From positions 26,777 through 90,776 of the forward strand of contig NZ_JBFRCU010000018.1 in assembly GCF_052113205.1 (NCBI RefSeq): a stretch of 64,000 nt of DNA, in the 5' to 3' direction. The notes beneath the pieces are model-generated. The model was not told where the DNA came from, made no database searches, and was given only the letters and a program-made list of their open reading frames with translations. Position numbers and translations under genes: made by a program. Below are positions 1 to 7,577 of the stretch, one piece after another (position 1 is the first letter of the stretch; every line of letters starts with the position of its first letter). The DNA comes from Inquilinus sp052113205 (lineage in GTDB: Bacteria; Pseudomonadota; Alphaproteobacteria; DSM-16000; Inquilinaceae).

Positions 1-1
1 C

Positions 2-166
2 GCGCATTGGCTGGACCTGTTCCGCGCCACGGCGCGCGAGGTCTGCCCGCCGCGGGCCGCCGCGCGCTTCATCGACCGGGCGGAAAAGATCGCCGAAAGC
101 CTGCGCCTCGGTGTGATGTTCCAGCGCGGGATTCTGCCTGATACCCCGGCGCGCCGGGCGGGCTGA
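2..166 (+). CDS. Group III truncated haemoglobin, C-terminal part
   Basis: The window opens inside this gene; 54 residues and a TGA stop remain. The fragment reads HWLDLFRATAREVCPP, then a run ending in KIAESLRLGVMFQ. This is the usual C-terminal G/H-helix pattern of group III truncated haemoglobins (W-L-x-LF, conserved CPP, AxxFxxxAxxIAxSL). These are small cytosolic haem proteins thought to handle O2, NO or peroxide. The haem-binding histidine lies upstream of the window and cannot be checked. The family call rests on this short C-terminal pattern alone. Confidence 0.65.
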   Translation, partial: AHWLDLFRATAREVCPPRAAARFIDRAEKIAESLRLGVMFQRGILPDTPARRAG

Positions 167-182
167 GCCGCGGTCGACCATG

Positions 183-489
183 TCGCGTTGCCTCTCCCGC
201 AAGCGAGACCTTTTCAGACTCCAGCCACCCGACTCGACCTATGCCTTTAATCCTCCCCCTCCCCTTGCGGGAGGGTGCTAGGGGTCTGCGCGCGGCGGCG
301 CGCATGGGCAGTGAACAGAGATCGCCACCCGGGCCGGTCCTCCGACGATCCAGGCCGGGTCGAGCCGAGAGACCCCCTCCCCCTACCCCCTCCCGCGAGG
401 GGAGGGGGAGGATAAAAAGTCTATGCCGGAAGGGTGGGAGCTATTCTGAAAAGGTCCCGCAAGCGCGAGGGGCAACGCGTTGGCTGAAC
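183..489. repeat. Long imperfect palindromic element
   Basis: The whole stretch folds on itself. Outer arms at about 183-226 and 446-489 share the core CTGAAAAGGTC next to GAGGGGCAA/TTGCCTCTC. Inner arms share GAGGGGGAGGAT followed by AAA and CTATGCC. The centre carries GGGTGCTAGGGGTC opposed to GACCCCCTCCCCCTACCCC. No protein family is visible inside. It looks like a non-coding inverted-repeat element of the MITE or REP class; a related hairpin occurs at 16106-16127. Confidence 0.65.
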
Positions 490-499
490 TGGCTGTGAC

Positions 500-739
500 T
501 TACCGGCGAGCCGCGAACGCCGCGACGGCGAAGCCGGCCGCGACCACGGCCAGGCCGCCGGCTACGGTGACGATGGTGAGCGCGACCGAGAGGTCGCTGC
601 CCGACGGGCCGAACAGGGCCAGCAGGCTGGCGCCCAGCCCGGCCAGCGAGATGCCGCCGACGGTCAGCAGCGACTGCAGGTCGGACGAGGTTTCCGCGGC
701 GGCGCTCTTGGCGCGGCCTTCGGTGCGCGACAGGTCCAT
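500..739 (-). CDS. Small two-helix membrane protein
   Basis: 79 residues starting MDLSRTEGRAK. The start is chosen at 739 because a GGAG-type ribosome site lies just upstream; longer in-frame starts lack one and add an unrelated tail. A charged N-terminal stretch of about 25 residues is followed by two hydrophobic helices (about 27-45 and 52-75) and a short RR end. No family is recognised. The product is probably an inner-membrane protein. It is transcribed alone between the 183-489 palindrome and the phospholipid cluster. Confidence 0.6.
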   Translation of the reverse strand: MDLSRTEGRAKSAAAETSSDLQSLLTVGGISLAGLGASLLALFGPSGSDLSVALTIVTVAGGLAVVAAGFAVAAFAARR

Positions 740-836
740 GGCTCTCTCCAGGCGGTCCGGCTGAGCCGAAGCCCGCGGCTGTCGTCTCCATATGTCAGAC
801 GTGTTGTCCCAGACATAGGGCGGCAGAGGCCTGGCG

Positions 837-1406
837 TCAGCCCCCGACCTTGGACCAGTAGGCCACATAGAACGCAGACCAGCCCAGCGCCGCGAGCAAC
901 AGCCGCACCCGCAGCGGCTGCAACCAGCCGGGCATGGCGGGTGTCAAGCCGTGCAGGATCGCCCCGGCCGCGGCGAGTGCGACAAACCGCGGCAGCCGCA
1001 CCAGCGGCGTCAGCAGCGCCAGCTCCCACACCGGGACGCCCAGTGCCGGCGCGCTGGCGGCGGCGATCTTGTAGGGGATGCCGCTCAGGCTCGCCAGAAT
1101 CATCGCCCCGGCCAGGCCGGCGGCGGATTCGGTGCCGGCCATCATGGCCTGCATCCGGGCGATCATGGCGGTCGGGATCGCCGGCACCTCATCGATCAGC
1201 GCGATCGCGGTCTCCGGTGCGTGGCTGGCGAACAGCGCCAGCGCGGTGCCGCCGACCATCGCCCCGGCCGCGGCGGCGACCGCGGCCCGCAGCCCCGCCC
1301 GCCAGCCGCAGGCCAGCGCGATCAGCGACACCGGCACGTCCGGCACCACGAAGAACAGGCAGGCCTCGGCCACGCCCCAGAGGAAGGCCAGCCACGTCAG
1401 TCCCAT
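837..1406 (-). CDS. VTT/DedA-like inner-membrane protein
   Basis: 189 residues, almost entirely hydrophobic. It begins MGLTWLAFLWGVAEACLFFV and contains SGIPYKIAAASAPALGVP in its second half, a pattern like the re-entrant loop of VTT (SNARE-associated Golgi/DedA-like) proteins. That family includes lipid scramblases or transporters of bacterial inner membranes. The start overlaps the end of the upstream acyltransferase gene by 10 bases, so the two are probably translationally coupled. The position at the end of a phospholipid-synthesis operon supports a role in lipid handling. The exact substrate cannot be inferred. Confidence 0.6.
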   Translation of the reverse strand: MGLTWLAFLWGVAEACLFFVVPDVPVSLIALACGWRAGLRAAVAAAAGAMVGGTALALFASHAPETAIALIDEVPAIPTAMIARMQAMMAGTESAAGLAGAMILASLSGIPYKIAAASAPALGVPVWELALLTPLVRLPRFVALAAAGAILHGLTPAMPGWLQPLRVRLLLAALGWSAFYVAYWSKVGG

Positions 1407-2032
1407 TCGGAAAACCTCGTGCCCTCCACGAGCTTCGCCATCGCCGCTTCCAGCCCCTCGACGAAGGCGTCGGTGTCCTCCGGCCGGTCGGCCAGGGGCG
1501 GGCCGACGAAGGCGTCGCAGAAGAACGGCACCGGCAGGAAGGCGCCGCGCGGCAGCACCTTGCCCAGCCCATGCAGATAGACCGGTACGATCGGCACGTC
1601 CGGCCGCCGCTTGGCCAGGTGGCAGATGCCCTTCTTGAAGCGCTGCAGGCGCTCCGGCTCGCCGCGCGACCCTTCGGGGAACAGGATCAGGATGCAGCCC
1701 CGGTCCAGCGCCTCGATACAGCCGGTCAGCGGGTCCTCGCCGCGCTCCCGCGCATGCCGGTCGAAGGGCAGGATGCCCATGCAGCGGGTCGAGAACCAGG
1801 CCATCGCCTTGCTGCTCATGAAATAGTCGGCCGCCGCCACCGGCCGCACCTTGTGCAGGATCCGGCTCGGAAACAGCGAGGTCAGGGCCACCGTGTCGGC
1901 ATGGCTGTTGTGGTTGGCGACGATGATCGCCGGCCCGGCCATCGGCAGCCGCTCCGGGTTGCGCACATGCAAGCCCACGAACAGCAGCATCAGGGGCTTG
2001 GTCACCAGCCAGTGGAACAGCAGTCGCCACAT
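1397..2032 (-). CDS. 1-acyl-sn-glycerol-3-phosphate acyltransferase (PlsC-like)
   Basis: 211 residues, the usual size for PlsC-type enzymes, which acylate lysophosphatidic acid (or a similar lysolipid) to make phosphatidic acid at the inner membrane. The catalytic block NHNSHAD (residues 40-46, H41 and D46) and the substrate block FPEGSR (118-123) are both present, followed by VPIVPVYLHG. An N-terminal hydrophobic segment (about 1-22) would anchor it. It lies between cdsA and the VTT-like gene on the same strand. Substrate specificity is not readable. Confidence 0.88.
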   Translation of the reverse strand: MWRLLFHWLVTKPLMLLFVGLHVRNPERLPMAGPAIIVANHNSHADTVALTSLFPSRILHKVRPVAAADYFMSSKAMAWFSTRCMGILPFDRHARERGEDPLTGCIEALDRGCILILFPEGSRGEPERLQRFKKGICHLAKRRPDVPIVPVYLHGLGKVLPRGAFLPVPFFCDAFVGPPLADRPEDTDAFVEGLEAAMAKLVEGTRFSEWD

Positions 2033-2042
2033 GGTCCGGGCC

Positions 2043-3167
2043 TCAATAGTAGAAATAGCGCATGAAATGGAAGAACAGCGGCGCCGCGAAGATCAGGCTG
2101 TCGATCCGGTCCAAGACGCCGCCATGGCCGGGGATCAGCGTGCCGGTGTCCTTGATGCCGATGTCGCGCTTGACCGCGGAGACGGTCAGGTCGCCGAAGA
2201 AGCCGCTGACCGCCATCAGCGCGCCGGCCGCCAGCGCCATGTGCAGCGACAGCGGCGCCAGCAGCGGCCCGATCAGCCCGGCGACCACGGTGGTGGTGAC
2301 CAGGCCGCCGATGAAGCCCTCCACCGTCTTGTTCGGGCTGACCGAGGGCGCGATCTTGTGCCGGCCGAAGATCCGGCCCCAGACATACTGCGCCACGTCG
2401 TTGCCCTGGGTCAGGATCAGCAGCAGCAGGAGCAGCCCGGCGCCGCCCGGCCCGGCCTGGCCTTCCTCCGGCAGCACGAACAGATAGGCGACATGGCCGA
2501 TGGCGAAGACGCACAGCATCAGGCCCCAATGCAGCGTGCCCAGCGCGCGCAGGAAGCCGGTGACCTCGCCGCGCAGCACCATCATCGCCGGCACCACCAT
2601 GAACAGATAGACCGGCACCCAGATGATGAAGAAGCCGTACTGCTCCTGCGCGATCCACCACCATTGCGTCGGGATTGCCAGATAGGCGATCAGCAGCACC
2701 GCCCGGTCGGCCCTCCGGGTCGGCACCACCGACAGGTACTCCTTCAGCGCCAGGTAGCTCACCACCGCCAGCACCACCAGGACGGCAATCGGGTTCAGCA
2801 CCAGGGCGATGCCGCCGGCGATCACGATCACCCACCAGGAATGGATGCGTAGCCTGAGCTCGGTCCAGTCCTTGTCCGGCTTGCTGCGGCGCAGGAACAG
2901 CACGGTGGCCTCGGCGACCAGCAGCACGACGATCAGCGCGGCCAGCGTCCAGGCGACGGTGGGATCGACATTTAGCCCGGATATCTCACACCCCCTGCGC
3001 CCTGCGTCGTCTTGCGGTGAGTCGGATGTGGGGGCGGGACGCGAAAAGCGTATCGGGACATACGGTTGAGCGGCCCGCCCCCGCAGGCGGCCGCCGCAAG
3101 ACGACCCTTCGGGCCGGTTGAAAATGCCGACAGGGTGCGTCGAACGGCTTGCCCGATGCAAAAGCAT
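2043..3167 (-). CDS. cdsA: Phosphatidate cytidylyltransferase (CdsA family)
   Basis: A multi-pass membrane enzyme converting phosphatidic acid and CTP to CDP-diacylglycerol. The C-terminus carries the CdsA signature: KRDIGIKDTGTLIPGHGGVL followed by DRIDS. The conserved protein begins at about NVDPTVAWTLAALIVV (near 2965). Upstream, the open frame runs about 65 residues through a 269-bp inverted-repeat element (2974-3242), and no ATG, GTG or TTG lies in frame at the expected start. The real start is therefore uncertain: the ATG at 3167 would give a 374-residue protein with an element-derived N-terminus. The frame ends 10 bp upstream of the acyltransferase gene. Confidence 0.82.
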   Translation of the reverse strand: MLLHRASRSTHPVGIFNRPEGSSCGGRLRGRAAQPYVPIRFSRPAPTSDSPQDDAGRRGCEISGLNVDPTVAWTLAALIVVLLVAEATVLFLRRSKPDKDWTELRLRIHSWWVIVIAGGIALVLNPIAVLVVLAVVSYLALKEYLSVVPTRRADRAVLLIAYLAIPTQWWWIAQEQYGFFIIWVPVYLFMVVPAMMVLRGEVTGFLRALGTLHWGLMLCVFAIGHVAYLFVLPEEGQAGPGGAGLLLLLLILTQGNDVAQYVWGRIFGRHKIAPSVSPNKTVEGFIGGLVTTTVVAGLIGPLLAPLSLHMALAAGALMAVSGFFGDLTVSAVKRDIGIKDTGTLIPGHGGVLDRIDSLIFAAPLFFHFMRYFYY

Positions 3168-3242
3168 CGCGCTGCGCCGCTCTCCTGCCCCGCCGGCATT
3201 TTGAACCGGCGCAGGGCACAGGGGGTGTGAGATATCTGGGCT
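2974..3242. repeat. 269-bp inverted-repeat element at the cdsA start
   Basis: Terminal inverted repeats of about 28 bp: left GATATCTCACACCCCCTG then CGCCCTGCG; right CGCAGGGC then ACAGGGGGTGTGAGATATC. The similarity extends outward through AGCCC. A second inner pair (TTGAAAATGCCGACAGG and CCGCCGGCATTTTGAA) lies inside. There is no convincing coding potential. It separates the phosphatidyltransferase gene (stop at 3253) from cdsA and supplies all the sequence upstream of the conserved CdsA N-terminus. This fits a MITE-like non-autonomous element. Confidence 0.7.
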
Positions 3243-3252
3243 TGCCCGGCGA

Positions 3253-3861
3253 TCATGCCCCGATCTCCGCCAACGCCGCGCGGACGCGGTTCAGAATGGT
3301 CAGGATCGACAGCAGCAGCAGCGCCCCCAGCACCAGCGGCATCCACAGCGCCGGGGCCAGGATCTGGAAGTAGGCGGCGACGGCCAGCACCGAGAAGCCC
3401 AGCGCCCGGTCGGACTTGCCGAACGGCCCGTCATAGCGCCGGCCGGCGCCGATGCTGCGCGCCGCGATCCCGGCAGCCTCGCCGATCACCGCCAGCAGCA
3501 CGGTCAGCACCACCAGCCAGGGCGGCGCCGGCAGCAGCAGCGCCAGCGGCAGGTACAGCGCCGCATCCGACACCATGTCGCCGATTTCGTTCAGCAGGGC
3601 GCCCAGCGGCGTCGGCTTGAAGAACTCGCGCGCCAGCATGCCGTCGATGGCGTTCAGCGCCATCCGCAGCAGCAGGAAGGGCGGGTACAGCAGCAGCAGC
3701 CAGGGCCAGCCGGTGGCGGCGACGACGAGGCCCAGCAGCACCGACAGCCCGGCAGCCGCCAGGGTCACGGTGTTGGCAGTGACACCCTTCTGCGCCAGCC
3801 GCGCGGCGGTCGGGCGCAGCAGCGCCTGGAATCTCGGCTTGATGTCGTAGAGCGATGGCAT
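3253..3861 (-). CDS. CDP-alcohol phosphatidyltransferase family protein with altered motif
   Basis: 202 residues with several membrane helices. The family motif D-x2-DG-x2-AR-x8-G-x3-D-x3-D appears as N70-x2-D73-G74-x2-A77-R78-x8-G87-x3-N91-x3-D95, so the first and third aspartates are asparagine. Enzymes of the family transfer a phosphoalcohol from CDP-diacylglycerol, giving for example phosphatidylglycerophosphate. The start at 3861 has a GGGGGAT ribosome site; an alternative ATG lies at 3882. It heads the cluster with cdsA and plsC. Given the substitutions, the reaction (or whether it is active) is uncertain. Confidence 0.75.
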   Translation of the reverse strand: MPSLYDIKPRFQALLRPTAARLAQKGVTANTVTLAAAGLSVLLGLVVAATGWPWLLLLYPPFLLLRMALNAIDGMLAREFFKPTPLGALLNEIGDMVSDAALYLPLALLLPAPPWLVVLTVLLAVIGEAAGIAARSIGAGRRYDGPFGKSDRALGFSVLAVAAYFQILAPALWMPLVLGALLLLSILTILNRVRAALAEIGA

Positions 3862-3895
3862 GGATCCCCCGATCCCCATCATACCATCGCGGGCG

Positions 3896-4765
3896 TCATG
3901 GCTTTTTCGTGGTGCCGTCGCTGGCGGAATCCGCCTTCGGATAGCTCGGATCGGTCAAGCAGGCGCGCAGCCAGAGCGCGTCGTCGTCCAGCCCTCCGCC
4001 CTCGGCGTCGATCCGGGGCAGGGATCCGACCGCGGCGACGGCATCCGCATTCGGCTGCAGGTCCCAGCCCGCTTCGGCCTCCTGGTCCTGATCCGGGCAG
4101 AGCGGCAGGGCGCCTGTGCCGCCGATGGAGCAGGCGGCGACGGTCTTCAGCTTGCCGCCGACGACCTCGGCGACGGAATGGGTCTCGGACACCGAGCCGG
4201 ACGCCCAATCCTCGGCGACGCCGCAGACCCGGTCCTTGTTCTGATAGAAGCGGGTGGCGAAGCAGCCATAGACATCCGCCGACGCCGACCGGCCGTCGGC
4301 CGGCAGGAAGTCGCATGCGGTGCTGAAGCCGGCGAAGGGCCCGCCGGTGAACCGGGCGGCGAAGCGGCGCTGCGCCTCAGCTGCTGCGATCAGGTCGAAC
4401 TGCTTGGGGTCGGTCCGGGAGCGCAGGCCGAGCGCGTCGGAGCGGTCACGCATCGCCTTCAGCAGCCGGGCATGCCAGGCTGCTTCGTCCTCGTCCTCTT
4501 CCGGGCCGGCGAGCCGCTGGTCCCGCGCGGCCAGCCAGCGCCGCTGGCTGGCCACCAGCATGTCGCGGATCTCGGCATCGTCCGCGGCCGCTTTCAGGAT
4601 CTGAGCATAGGCCTGGCCCATGGCCGCGTCGGCCGCCTTCAGTGTCTTGTCGCCGCAGATCGCGTGCTCGATCCTGGTCGATGCCTTGCCGCAATCCAGC
4701 GCCAGGGCGGGGGAGGAGAGGGCGAGAAGGGCGGCCGCGGCGAGCAGCAGGGATCTGATGGTCAT
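3896..4765 (-). CDS. Secreted LprI-family (DUF1311) protein
   Basis: 289 residues. MTIRSLLLAAAALLALSSPA is a clear signal peptide. The domain that follows has the LprI pattern: LDCGKASTRIEHAICGDKTL, then AYAQIL and QRRWLAARDQ, with the paired cysteines typical of lysozyme-inhibitor LprI proteins. Family members are periplasmic, and one from Mycobacterium inhibits lysozyme. The C-terminal 150 residues carry more cysteines and no family I recognise. A longer start at 4792 exists, but the signal peptide favours 4765. Confidence 0.7.
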   Translation of the reverse strand: MTIRSLLLAAAALLALSSPALALDCGKASTRIEHAICGDKTLKAADAAMGQAYAQILKAAADDAEIRDMLVASQRRWLAARDQRLAGPEEDEDEAAWHARLLKAMRDRSDALGLRSRTDPKQFDLIAAAEAQRRFAARFTGGPFAGFSTACDFLPADGRSASADVYGCFATRFYQNKDRVCGVAEDWASGSVSETHSVAEVVGGKLKTVAACSIGGTGALPLCPDQDQEAEAGWDLQPNADAVAAVGSLPRIDAEGGGLDDDALWLRACLTDPSYPKADSASDGTTKKP

Positions 4766-4873
4766 CGGACTCTTGGATATGAGACTGAGCAAGATGGCAA
4801 GGACATCCGTCCTGCCGCGGTCCGCAGCATCTCCGCGCGGAAAGCGGGCGGCATCGTGGCGGAGGCGGGACGG

Positions 4874-5203
4874 TCACGCGGCCAGGCGCCGCCCGAGCAG
4901 GATCACCGCGGCGCCGCCCAGGCACAGCACCGCGCCGATCAGGTCGAAGCGGTCGGGCCGGCTGCCCTCCACCACCCACAGCCAGGTCAGCGAGGCGGCG
5001 ATGTAGATGCCGCCATAGGCGGCATAGGCCCGGCCGGCGAACTCGGCGTCGATCCGGGTCAGCAGCAGGGCGAAGGCGATCAGGCTGCCGGTGCCCGGCA
5101 GCGCCCACCACGGGCTGCCGCCCAGCCGCAGCCAGGCCCAGAAGGCGAAGCAGCCGGCGATCTCGGCGAAGGCGGCCAGGATGAAGGCGAGGATCGAGGT
5201 CAC
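4874..5203 (-). CDS. ynfA: YnfA/UPF0060 small membrane protein
   Basis: 109 residues, four hydrophobic helices, matching the compact YnfA (UPF0060) family: it begins FILAAFAEIAGCFAFWAWLR and includes RAYAAYGGIYIAASLTWLWVVEG. The family is distantly related to small multidrug exporters; the physiological substrate is not settled. It overlaps the end of the CinA-like gene by four bases (ATGA), so the two form a coupled pair. Confidence 0.85.
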   Translation of the reverse strand: MTSILAFILAAFAEIAGCFAFWAWLRLGGSPWWALPGTGSLIAFALLLTRIDAEFAGRAYAAYGGIYIAASLTWLWVVEGSRPDRFDLIGAVLCLGGAAVILLGRRLAA

Positions 5204-5706
5204 GGCCGGCCGATGCCGTCCTGATCGGCGGTCAGCCCGTCCAGCAGCAGCCGGAGCAGGGCCAGCGCGAAGGCCTCCATGTTCGCGGCGCGGTCGGCGC
5301 TGCCGGTTGCCACGGTCGCCGTCGTATTCCGCGGGCCGCAGATCGCGATGCAGCTATGCCCGGCCAAGTCGCCGTAGCGGTTGCCGGTGGGGCCGGCCGC
5401 GCCGGTCTCGGCGATGCCCCAATCCGCCTGGAAGCGGTCGCGCACGGTGCGCGCCAGCAGCGCCGCATAGGGCTCGGTCGACGGGCGCAGGCCGGCCATC
5501 TCGGCCTCGCCGATCGCCAGTAGCGCCCGCCGGGCCGCCGCGGTGTAGACCACGGCCCCGCCCAGGAAGTAGGCGCTGGCCCCCGGCACCGCCAGCAGGG
5601 CCGCGGACACCAGCCCGCCGGCGGAGGATTCAGCCACGGCGATGGTCTGCCGCCGGGCGGTCAGCAGCTGGGCCGCCTGGGCGGCGGCCGCGGCGATGGT
5701 CGTCAT
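5200..5706 (-). CDS. CinA C-terminal domain protein (nicotinamide-nucleotide amidase type)
   Basis: 168 residues, the size of stand-alone CinA C-terminal (PncC-like) proteins, which deamidate nicotinamide mononucleotide in pyridine-nucleotide recycling. Motifs include the N-terminal AVAESSAGGLVSAALLAVPG block, the YF.GG.V.Y segment and ETGAAGPTGNRYGDLAG. The start at 5706 begins MTTIAAAAAQAA; the frame continues upstream but lacks family similarity there. The stop overlaps the ynfA start. Confidence 0.8.
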   Translation of the reverse strand: MTTIAAAAAQAAQLLTARRQTIAVAESSAGGLVSAALLAVPGASAYFLGGAVVYTAAARRALLAIGEAEMAGLRPSTEPYAALLARTVRDRFQADWGIAETGAAGPTGNRYGDLAGHSCIAICGPRNTTATVATGSADRAANMEAFALALLRLLLDGLTADQDGIGRP

Positions 5707-5862
5707 CCGGTTCCTCGATCTTCGGTCCGACGGCAGGATGCATCGGATCCTGCCGCGCATCCTAGCGGCGGCTGACGCCGGGCATCGATTCCGGGTTTGA
5801 CAGGCCGGGCGGGTCCGCGCAGCTTCGCCCGCGGACCATCGCCTCCCGTGAAGGACTTCCCG

Positions 5863-6549
5863 ATGTCGACCGTGATCCCACAGCCGCCGCAGACCCTTGT
5901 CCCGGTGCTGGGCAGCGACGCCACCTTCCCCGTCGGCCGCATCTTCTGCGTCGGCCGCAACTACGCCGCCCATGCTCGCGAGATGGGCCACGACCCGGAC
6001 CGCGAGCCGCCGTTCTTCTTCGCCAAATGGGCCGATGCAGTGGTGCCGACCGGCAGCACCATCGCCTATCCGGCGGCGACCAGGGACCTGCATCACGAGA
6101 TCGAGCTGGTGGTGGCGATCGGCGCCGGCGGCACCGACATCGCGGCGGAGCGCGCGCTCGGCCATGTCTGGGGCTATGGCGTCGGCCTCGACATGACCCG
6201 CCGCGACCTCCAGGCCGAGGCCAAGAAGCTGGCCCGGCCCTGGACCATGGCCAAGTCCTTCGACCAGTCGGCGCCGCTGTCGGCGCTGCGTCCGGCCGCC
6301 GAGATCGGCCACCCGTCCCAGGGCGCGATCTGGCTGAAGATCAACGGCGAGGACCGGCAGGTCGGCGACCTGGCCGACCAGATCTGGCCGGTGCCGGAGA
6401 TCATCGCCCACCTGTCCCGCCTGGTGGCGCTGCGCCCCGGCGACCTGATCATGACCGGCACGCCGGACGGCGTCGGCCCGGTCAAGCCGGGCGACCGACT
6501 GGAAGGCCATGTCGACGGCGTCGGCGAGCTGACGGTGACCTACCGCTGA
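5863..6549 (+). CDS. Fumarylacetoacetate hydrolase family protein
   Basis: 228 residues, the length of the short FAH enzymes (fumarylpyruvate hydrolase, acylpyruvase) that split C-C bonds in 2,4-diketo acids during aromatic catabolism. Family blocks are visible: GRNYAAHAREMG, PFFFAKWADAVV, the metal-binding HHEIELVVAIG, GYGVGLDMTRRDLQ, WTMAKSFDQSAPL and the C-terminal MTGTPDGVGPVKPGD. The start at 5863 follows an AAGGACTTCCCG leader. It is divergent from the cinA-ynfA pair. The substrate is not deducible. Confidence 0.85.
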   Translation: MSTVIPQPPQTLVPVLGSDATFPVGRIFCVGRNYAAHAREMGHDPDREPPFFFAKWADAVVPTGSTIAYPAATRDLHHEIELVVAIGAGGTDIAAERALGHVWGYGVGLDMTRRDLQAEAKKLARPWTMAKSFDQSAPLSALRPAAEIGHPSQGAIWLKINGEDRQVGDLADQIWPVPEIIAHLSRLVALRPGDLIMTGTPDGVGPVKPGDRLEGHVDGVGELTVTYR

Positions 6550-6585
6550 CGGCCGGCAGCGCCTCTCCGATGATGCTCCCCTCAC

Positions 6586-6670
6586 CGTCATTGCGAGCGC
6601 AGCGAAGCGATCCAGGGCAGCTCGCGCGGCCCCTGGATTGCTTCGTCGGCTTNGCCTCCTCGCAATGACG
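6586..6670. repeat. Palindromic intergenic repeat with an ambiguous base
   Basis: Arms CGTCATTGCGAG and CTCGCAATGACG, with inner arms GAAGCGATCCAGGG and CCCTGGATTGCTTC. This is a REP-like hairpin of a type widespread in alphaproteobacterial intergenic DNA. Base 6653 is N, lying inside the hairpin, where assembly of repeats is often uncertain. The right end overlaps the likely start of the next gene. Confidence 0.8.
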
Positions 6671-7249
6671 ATGGAGGGACAGGACGACCTGGACGCGGTG
6701 CTGGCCGATGCCTGGGCCCGGCTCGGCCGCGCCACTGGCGAGCGCCGCCGCACCACCGGCCGGGTCGCGCTGGCCAGCGTCAACGCCCGGGGCGGGCCGG
6801 CGCTGCGCACGGTGGTGCTGCGCTCGGCCGACCCGGCGGCGCGCCGGCTCGAGATCCACACCGACCGCCGCTCGGTGAAGGTGGCGGAGATCGAGGCCGA
6901 TCCCGCCGTGGCGCTGCTGCTGTACGAGGCGGCGGACGAGGTGCAACTCCGGGTCGAGGGCCGGGCGCAGCTGCTGCCGCCGGGGCCGGCGCTCGACGCC
7001 GCCTGGGCGGCGACGCCGGGGCCGATCCGTGCCGCCTACCGCATGCCGGGCCCGCCCGGCACCCTGATCGCCGATCCCGCCCTGCCGCCGCCCTCGACCG
7101 ACGGCTCCGAGGCGGGCCGCGAGAACTTCGCCGTGATCGTGCTGACGGTCGACCGCATCGACTGGGTCCGCCTGGTCCCCGGCGCCGACCGCCGGGCTTT
7201 GTTCGACTGGACGGGCAGGGAGCTGCAGGCGAGCTGGCTCATCCCGTGA
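6665..7249 (+). CDS. Pyridoxamine 5'-phosphate oxidase family flavin-binding protein
   Basis: 194 residues with the PNPOx-like split-barrel pattern: early GRVALASVNARGGPALRTVV, then RLEIHTDRRSVKVAEI (FMN phosphate-binding RxxK region), VALLLYEAADEVQLRVEGRA, and a C-terminal WVRLVPGADRRALFDW. This resembles the pyridoxamine phosphate oxidase/Alr4036-type family more than PdxH itself. Candidate starts are the ATGs at 6665 and 6671; the first lies within the right arm of the 6586-6670 palindrome. Flavin binding is inferred from the fold only. Confidence 0.75.
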   Translation: MTMEGQDDLDAVLADAWARLGRATGERRRTTGRVALASVNARGGPALRTVVLRSADPAARRLEIHTDRRSVKVAEIEADPAVALLLYEAADEVQLRVEGRAQLLPPGPALDAAWAATPGPIRAAYRMPGPPGTLIADPALPPPSTDGSEAGRENFAVIVLTVDRIDWVRLVPGADRRALFDWTGRELQASWLIP

Positions 7250-7284
7250 CGTGTTCGACAGGCGAACCCGACTTTGTCCTTTCC

Positions 7285-7527
7285 TGTCATGCCCACGGCT
7301 GTCCGGTTAAGCTTTCGGGTTGCAGATCCAGGTGAGGAACTAAACTTTATTGTCATTGCCGGGCTTGACCCGGCAATCCAGGGGCCACTGAGAGCTGCTT
7401 TGGAAGCCCCTGGATCCTCGGGTCAGGCCCGAGGATGACAATTAAATAGAATAGAACCTAAGATAAACACGCTTCAGTTGCGATTTTTCCTCAGCCGGAC
7501 AGCCGTGGGTCAAGCCCGATAATGACG
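7285..7527. repeat. Nested palindromic repeats
   Basis: An outer inverted repeat (CCCACGGCTGTCCGG near 7292, CCGGACAGCCGTGGG near 7495, each with TGTCAT/ATGACG ends) encloses a second hairpin at 7351-7440. The inner arms are TGTCATTGCCGGGCTTGACC and the matching GGTCAGGCCCGAGGATGACA, with CAGGGGC/GCCCCTG inside. The layout suggests one palindromic element inserted into another. Nothing in the 7250-7577 gap is coding. Confidence 0.7.
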
Positions 7528-7577
7528 GTCAGAGAGGCGCGGGCGTGCGTTCTCGGGCTGCGAACCCACCGACGCGC

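Noticed and set aside
837..2030. One long fused frame covering the VTT-like gene and the acyltransferase region
   Set aside because: Its first 200 residues are an out-of-frame reading of the acyltransferase gene; only the part from 1406 down has a coherent membrane-protein sequence.
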